This document shows positions 60,120 through 64,000 of a DNA stretch of 64,000 nucleotides, one piece after another. Each line of letters starts with the position of its first letter. The first letter of the stretch is position 1. The notes under the pieces were generated by a model. The model searched no databases, was not told the origin of the DNA, and saw only the letters and a program-made list of their open reading frames with translations. Made by a program: the position numbers and the translations under genes. The stretch comes from Rhodoferax sp. PAMC 29310. GTDB taxonomy: Bacteria > Pseudomonadota > Gammaproteobacteria > Burkholderiales > Burkholderiaceae_C. Location: contig NZ_CP072852.1 of the NCBI RefSeq assembly GCF_017948265.1, positions 1,302,001 through 1,366,000 of the forward strand. Direction: 5' to 3'.

Positions 60120-61583
60120 ATGACATTAAATCTAAAAGACAACAGCCTGTTCATCCAGCAAGCCTTGGTGGCGGGCAAGTGGATTGATGCTGACGATGCA
60201 TCGACCATTGACGTCACCAACCCAGCCACCGGCAAGAAACTCGGCACTGTGCCCAATTGCGGGGCCGCAGAAACCGAACGTGCGATTCTGGCTGCGGATG
60301 CAGCACAACGCCTGTGGCGCGACGCCTCGGCCAAGGAGCGGGCCGCTATTTTGCGTCGACTCAACGACCTCATGTTGGCCAACGCGGACGACCTGGCCTT
60401 GATCATGACTTCAGAGCAGGGCAAGCCGCTTGCGGAAGCTCGCGGCGAGATTGTCTATGCCGCGTCCTTCATAGAGTGGTTCTCGGACGAGGCCCGGCGC
60501 GTTTACGGTGACACCATTCCCGCTCCCCAAGGCGACCGGCGCATCATGGCCATCAAACAACCGATCGGTACGACCGCGGCTATTACCCCCTGGAACTTTC
60601 CAACCGCCATGTTGACTAGAAAAGCAGGCCCGGCCCTGGCTGCCGGCTGCTCAATGGTGGTGAAGCCCGCTTCACAAACGCCCTTCTCCGCGCTCGCATT
60701 TGCGCTACTGGCTGAGCGGGCGGGAGTTCCCAGCGGCCTGTTGTCGGTGGTGACCGGTTCGGCCGCAAAGATCGGCGGCGAGATGACCCGCAACCGGTTG
60801 GTGCGCAAACTCAGCTTCACTGGTTCCACCGAGGTTGGCCGCCTGCTGATGCTCCAAAGTGCAGACACGGTCAAAAAGCTGTCACTGGAGTTGGGCGGCA
60901 ACGCTCCATTCATTGTGTTTGATGACGCCGACCTTGATGCAGCCGTCGACGGGGTTATGGTCTCCAAGTACCGCAATACCGGCCAGACATGTGTTTGCGC
61001 CAACCGCATTTATGTGCAGCAGGGCGTGCTTCAGGCCTTCACCGACAAACTGGTGACCAAGGTCAATGGACTCAAGGTGGGCTCGGGCGTTGACGCTGGC
61101 GTCACCCAGGGTCCGCTGATTGATGAAAAAGCCGTCGCAAAGGTCGAGGAGCATATTGCCGACGCCCGCGCCAAGGGTGGCAAGGTGCTCACAGGTGGCA
61201 AGCGCCACGCCCTTGGGGGACAGTTCTTTGAACCGACCGTGCTGTCGGGAGCCACTGCCGACATGCTGGTGGCCAACGAGGAGACATTTGGTCCGCTGGC
61301 CCCCATCTTCGCCTTTGACACGGAAGCGGAGGTGCTTGAGCTTGCCAACGACACCGAATTTGGCCTCGCGGCCTATTTCTACAGCCGCGATATCGGACGC
61401 GTGATGCGTGTCGCCGAGCGACTTGAGTCGGGCATGGTGGGCGTGAACACCGGTTTGATCTCCACCGCGGAAGCACCGTTTGGAGGTGTCAAGCAGTCAG
61501 GACTAGGGCGCGAAGGCTCGAAGTACGGGCTCGATGACTTTCTTGAAGTTAAATATATTTGCCTGGCAGGCCTCGACAAATGA
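60120..61583 (+). CDS. gabD: Succinate-semialdehyde dehydrogenase
   Basis: NAD(P)-dependent dehydrogenase of 487 residues that oxidises succinate semialdehyde to succinate. TPWNFPTAMLTRKAGPAL and GSTEVGRLLM bind cofactor; ELGGNAPFIVFDDAD holds the base Glu; NTGQTCVCANRIYV has the catalytic Cys. It lies 13 bp after gabT in a two-gene operon that ends GABA breakdown into the TCA cycle. Confidence 0.95.
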   Translation: MTLNLKDNSLFIQQALVAGKWIDADDASTIDVTNPATGKKLGTVPNCGAAETERAILAADAAQRLWRDASAKERAAILRRLNDLMLANADDLALIMTSEQGKPLAEARGEIVYAASFIEWFSDEARRVYGDTIPAPQGDRRIMAIKQPIGTTAAITPWNFPTAMLTRKAGPALAAGCSMVVKPASQTPFSALAFALLAERAGVPSGLLSVVTGSAAKIGGEMTRNRLVRKLSFTGSTEVGRLLMLQSADTVKKLSLELGGNAPFIVFDDADLDAAVDGVMVSKYRNTGQTCVCANRIYVQQGVLQAFTDKLVTKVNGLKVGSGVDAGVTQGPLIDEKAVAKVEEHIADARAKGGKVLTGGKRHALGGQFFEPTVLSGATADMLVANEETFGPLAPIFAFDTEAEVLELANDTEFGLAAYFYSRDIGRVMRVAERLESGMVGVNTGLISTAEAPFGGVKQSGLGREGSKYGLDDFLEVKYICLAGLDK

Positions 61584-61597
61584 ACACAAAGGAATCC

Positions 61598-62461
61598 ATG
61601 ACCACTTTTGGCATTGCCGGCGTACAGATGCAGGTCTCTGCGTTTGTGCCCAATCTGGAACGCATGAACAACTGGATGCGTCACATTCGCCACCGCTTCC
61701 CCTGGGTGCGCATGGTGATGTTCTCGGAGCTGGCTGCGCACGGCCCCAAGCAAACCCCCGAACCGCTTCCGGGCCCCACCGAGGCGGCCTTGTGTGCCAT
61801 GGCCAAGGAGACCGGCCTGTGGATGATCCCGGGTTCGCTGTTCGAGCGAGTCGAGCGGCCAGATGGCACCGTGGTCACTTACAACACCACCTCAGTGATC
61901 AACCCTCAGGGCGAGGTGATTCGACGTTTTCGCAAAATGTTCCCATTCCGCCTTTACGAACATCACGTTGAGGGCGGCAATGAGTTTTGCGTATTTGACG
62001 TGCCCGACGCGGGTCGATTTGGTGTGTCGATTTGCTATGACATGTAGTTCCCCGAAACCACACGAACCCTGGTGGCCATGGGCGCAGAGGTGATCCTTCA
62101 CCCCACCATGACTGACACGATTGACCGCGACGTGGAATTGTCGATTGCTCGAGCGTCGGCCGCAACCAACCAGGTCTATTTCTTTGACATCAACGGCTCA
62201 GGGGATGCCGGCACAGGTCGCTCCATCGTGATTGACCCGTCAGGCTACGTGTTGCACCAGGCCGCTGCAGGGGCTGAGGTGATCCCGATTGAAGTGGACT
62301 TTGCAAAAGTGCGACGCGAACGGGAGCGCGGATTGCGCAGCAACCTGGGCCAACCGTTGAAGAGCTTTCGGGATCGCGATGTGGACTTCACCGTCTATCA
62401 GAAGGATTCGGGTGTGGACGCTTACCTGAACACACTCGGCCCGCTGGTGAAACCCGAATAG
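61598..62461 (+). pseudogene. Nitrilase-family hydrolase with in-frame amber codon
   Basis: A carbon-nitrogen hydrolase reading frame of 287 codons from ATG 61598 (AAAGGAA upstream). The Glu (FSELAAHGPK), Lys (RRFRKMFPF) and Cys (SICYDM) of the catalytic triad are present, but the codon after CYDM is TAG (62045-62047), where the family normally has Trp in CYDMWFPE. TGG to TAG is a single base change. The rest (FPETTRTLVAMGAEVILHPT to the stop at 62461) remains open and well preserved, so the mutation looks recent, or the codon is read through, or it is a base error. Confidence 0.85.
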
Positions 62462-62841
62462 TGCCGCCTTGCAGGCCCGAGCGCCGCGGGCCTGTGCACC
62501 GGCACAAAGATGTGGTCGTGGTTCAGGCCGGCAACCACGTTGCAGCTTATGCCGGCTTGACCTAACGCGGTGGCGAAGGCGGCGGTCAAGCCCACCGCTT
62601 CCAGGTCTGAGTTCACATTCAGCGTGATCCAGGCGCAGCGCAAGGCTGGCTTGAGGCCAGCCGCTAGGGCAACCGATTCTTCCAAAACAAGCGACAAGCC
62701 CTCTGGCTCTCTGATGGATGCCATGACATGCGCCGGGTCGATCGGCACCGTGCCATCGCTTTGTGTGAACACGTAAACGCCTGCATTGAGCACCGGCTCC
62801 ATGTGCCGAAGACGGGTGTCTAGATCTGAGATGGGAGGCAT
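62422..62841 (-). CDS. ACT-domain protein
   Basis: Protein of 139 residues from ATG 62841. It resembles the duplicated ACT-type proteins: MEPVLNAGVYVFTQ in the first part and WITLNVNSDLEAVGLTAAFATALGQAGISCNVVAGLNHDHIFVP in the second. Such proteins often sense an amino acid. Its end overlaps the nitrilase frame by 40 bp on the opposite strand. Role unknown. Confidence 0.8.
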   Translation of the reverse strand: MPPISDLDTRLRHMEPVLNAGVYVFTQSDGTVPIDPAHVMASIREPEGLSLVLEESVALAAGLKPALRCAWITLNVNSDLEAVGLTAAFATALGQAGISCNVVAGLNHDHIFVPVHRPAALGPARRHYSGFTSGPSVFR

Positions 62842-62939
62842 GGTTTGATGTCTTGGATTGATATTTGGCGATTGTCGACAACTGAACAATTGTCGCCAAA
62901 GACGAACCCTGCGCAATCGCTGAAATAAAAGCCAAAAAA

Positions 62940-64000
62940 CTACGGTACGTGCAGGGCCACCTTGACCGGCAAACGTGCCAGGGCGTCCTTCACCGCCGCG
63001 TGCATTACCGCAAAACGCTCACCAGCCAGATCGGTGGGAATGCTCACCCGAACCCCATGCTGCGGATCGATCTCTACTATGACCGCAGGCTCGCCAGTGA
63101 TGCTCTGGTCGCGGTAGACCTGCTCAACCAGCGCCACCACCACTGCCTGGGTGGCGAGCTGGCGCAAATCGGGTTTGAAAATCTTTCCCACGTTGGTCAT
63201 GGGCATGGTGGCCAGAATGGTGACTGCCTTGGGGCGCGCAGGTGCTTCGTCCACTCGGGTGGCAACAAAGTCCAACAACTCGGCCTCGGTCGCCCTCGCG
63301 CCCGGCACCAGGGTGGCGAACATCACCGGCAACTCACCGGCGTAGGCGTCCGGAGCGCCCACGGCGGCGCACAGCTGCACGGCGGGGTGGGCGCTCAGCG
63401 CGTCTTCAATGGTTTTGGGGTCAATGTTGTGCCCGCCGCGAATGATCAGGTCTTTGGCCCGGCCGCTCAGGTTCAGGCGTCCTTCACTGTCCAGCCAACC
63501 CAGGTCACCGGTGGCCAGCCAGCCCTCGGGCGTGAACGCGTGCGCGGTATCCACCGGGTCCAGAAAGCCGGGGAAGACATTGGGCGACTGGAACAGCACC
63601 ATGCCCTGCTCGCCCGCGGGCATGTCGGTGTTGGTGGCACCGCCACTGGCGTCCAGCGCGACGACTCGCATGCGCACATAGGGCGGCGCAAAACCCACAC
63701 AGCCGGCCGGGCCCACCACACCGGGCGGGGTGACGGTGGAGATGCCGGCCATCTCGGTCATGCCAAAGCTTTCATGCACATGAATGCCAAACTGGCGCTC
63801 AAAGCGCAGGCCCAGCTCAGCAGGCATAGGCGCCGCTCCGGTGCGGCAGTAGCGCACCGATGAAATGTCTGCCGCACCTCGCGGCACATTGGATAAGGCG
63901 GCCAGCACCGTGGGTACGCCTGACACCGACGTCGCCCGGTACTTTTCAACCAAATGCCAGTAGTTGGCCAGCACATCGCGGTTGCGCATCAAGGCCGTGG
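62940..64000 (-). CDS. Acyl-CoA synthetase (AMP-forming), partial at window edge
   Basis: C-terminal ~350 residues of an ANL-superfamily ligase; the start lies beyond 64000. ESFGMTEMAGISTVTPPGVVGPAG holds the adenine-binding region; GWLATGDLGWLDSEGRLNLSGRAKDLIIRGGHNIDP is the hinge and C-terminal core; MPMTNVGKIFKPDLR carries the catalytic Lys. Substrate, chain length and pathway are not evident. Confidence 0.9.
   Translation of the reverse strand, partial: TALMRNRDVLANYWHLVEKYRATSVSGVPTVLAALSNVPRGAADISSVRYCRTGAAPMPAELGLRFERQFGIHVHESFGMTEMAGISTVTPPGVVGPAGCVGFAPPYVRMRVVALDASGGATNTDMPAGEQGMVLFQSPNVFPGFLDPVDTAHAFTPEGWLATGDLGWLDSEGRLNLSGRAKDLIIRGGHNIDPKTIEDALSAHPAVQLCAAVGAPDAYAGELPVMFATLVPGARATEAELLDFVATRVDEAPARPKAVTILATMPMTNVGKIFKPDLRQLATQAVVVALVEQVYRDQSITGEPAVIVEIDPQHGVRVSIPTDLAGERFAVMHAAVKDALARLPVKVALHVP

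Noticed and set aside
1..64000. CRISPR arrays, rRNA operon or complete prophage
   Set aside because: No regularly spaced repeat array, no rRNA sequence and no phage structural genes were seen; the only tandem repeats are the short 9-bp and 5-bp tracts noted.

Overview
The window looks like a chromosomal segment of a Burkholderiales betaproteobacterium, most likely a Comamonadaceae member of the Rhodoferax/Polaromonas/Acidovorax kind. The reasons are the gene order infC-rpmI-rplT-pheS-pheT-ihfA-merR-tRNA-Pro, the tctCBA genes with a Bug-type binding protein, a degraded sdhE directly in front of gltA, and an intergenic repeat containing AAGCGCAAGCAGCTAT that I associate with this family. The species was not determined.

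Layout. 0.1-5.5 kb: AraC-type regulator, tripartite tricarboxylate transporter (tctC, tctB, tctA) and an XdhC-family gene. 5.5-7.2 kb: remnant of sdhE, then intact gltA. 7.3-14.2 kb: mobile and accessory DNA, with a solitary integron attC-like site, an IS91-family transposase with a tyrosine recombinase, a 1-kb gene-poor spacer, and an island remnant (two small membrane proteins, ArdC-type antirestriction protein, a Sak3-type annealing protein overlapping a YqaJ exonuclease) that ends at the 3' end of tRNA-Pro(GGG). 14.2-22.5 kb: housekeeping translation genes on the minus strand, from thrS through infC, rpmI, rplT, pheS, pheT and ihfA to a MerR-type gene, with several RNA hairpins in the leaders; infC appears to start at an AUC codon. 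22.6-24.1 kb: aceA with a twin operator-like repeat upstream.

24.3-36.1 kb: a ten-gene minus-strand polyamine cluster: ureohydrolase, puuB, puuD, puuA, polyamine aminotransferase, potFGHI and puuC. It covers uptake of putrescine or spermidine and conversion to GABA by both the glutamylation and the transamination routes. At 57-61.6 kb lie a MocR/GabR-type regulator, gabT and gabD, which take GABA to succinate; gltA and aceA then use the carbon in the TCA and glyoxylate cycles. The intervening genes are a DMT transporter, an RraA-like protein, a SWIB protein with a Lys/Ala-rich tail, a dipeptide ABC operon (dppBCDFA), a ThDP enzyme with an MFS transporter and divergent AraC regulator, a two-sensor-domain diguanylate cyclase, a RES/Xre-type toxin-antitoxin pair, and a two-component system divergent from a five-EF-hand protein.

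54.8-57.1 kb is a decay zone: an intact IS256-family element with perfect 8-bp target duplications and a degraded HupE/UreJ-type gene. The right end has a nitrilase-family gene with an amber codon three codons after its catalytic Cys, an ACT-domain protein and an acyl-CoA synthetase cut by the window edge.

I found no CRISPR array, rRNA operon or complete prophage. All family assignments come from reading motifs and from memory; no database search was run.
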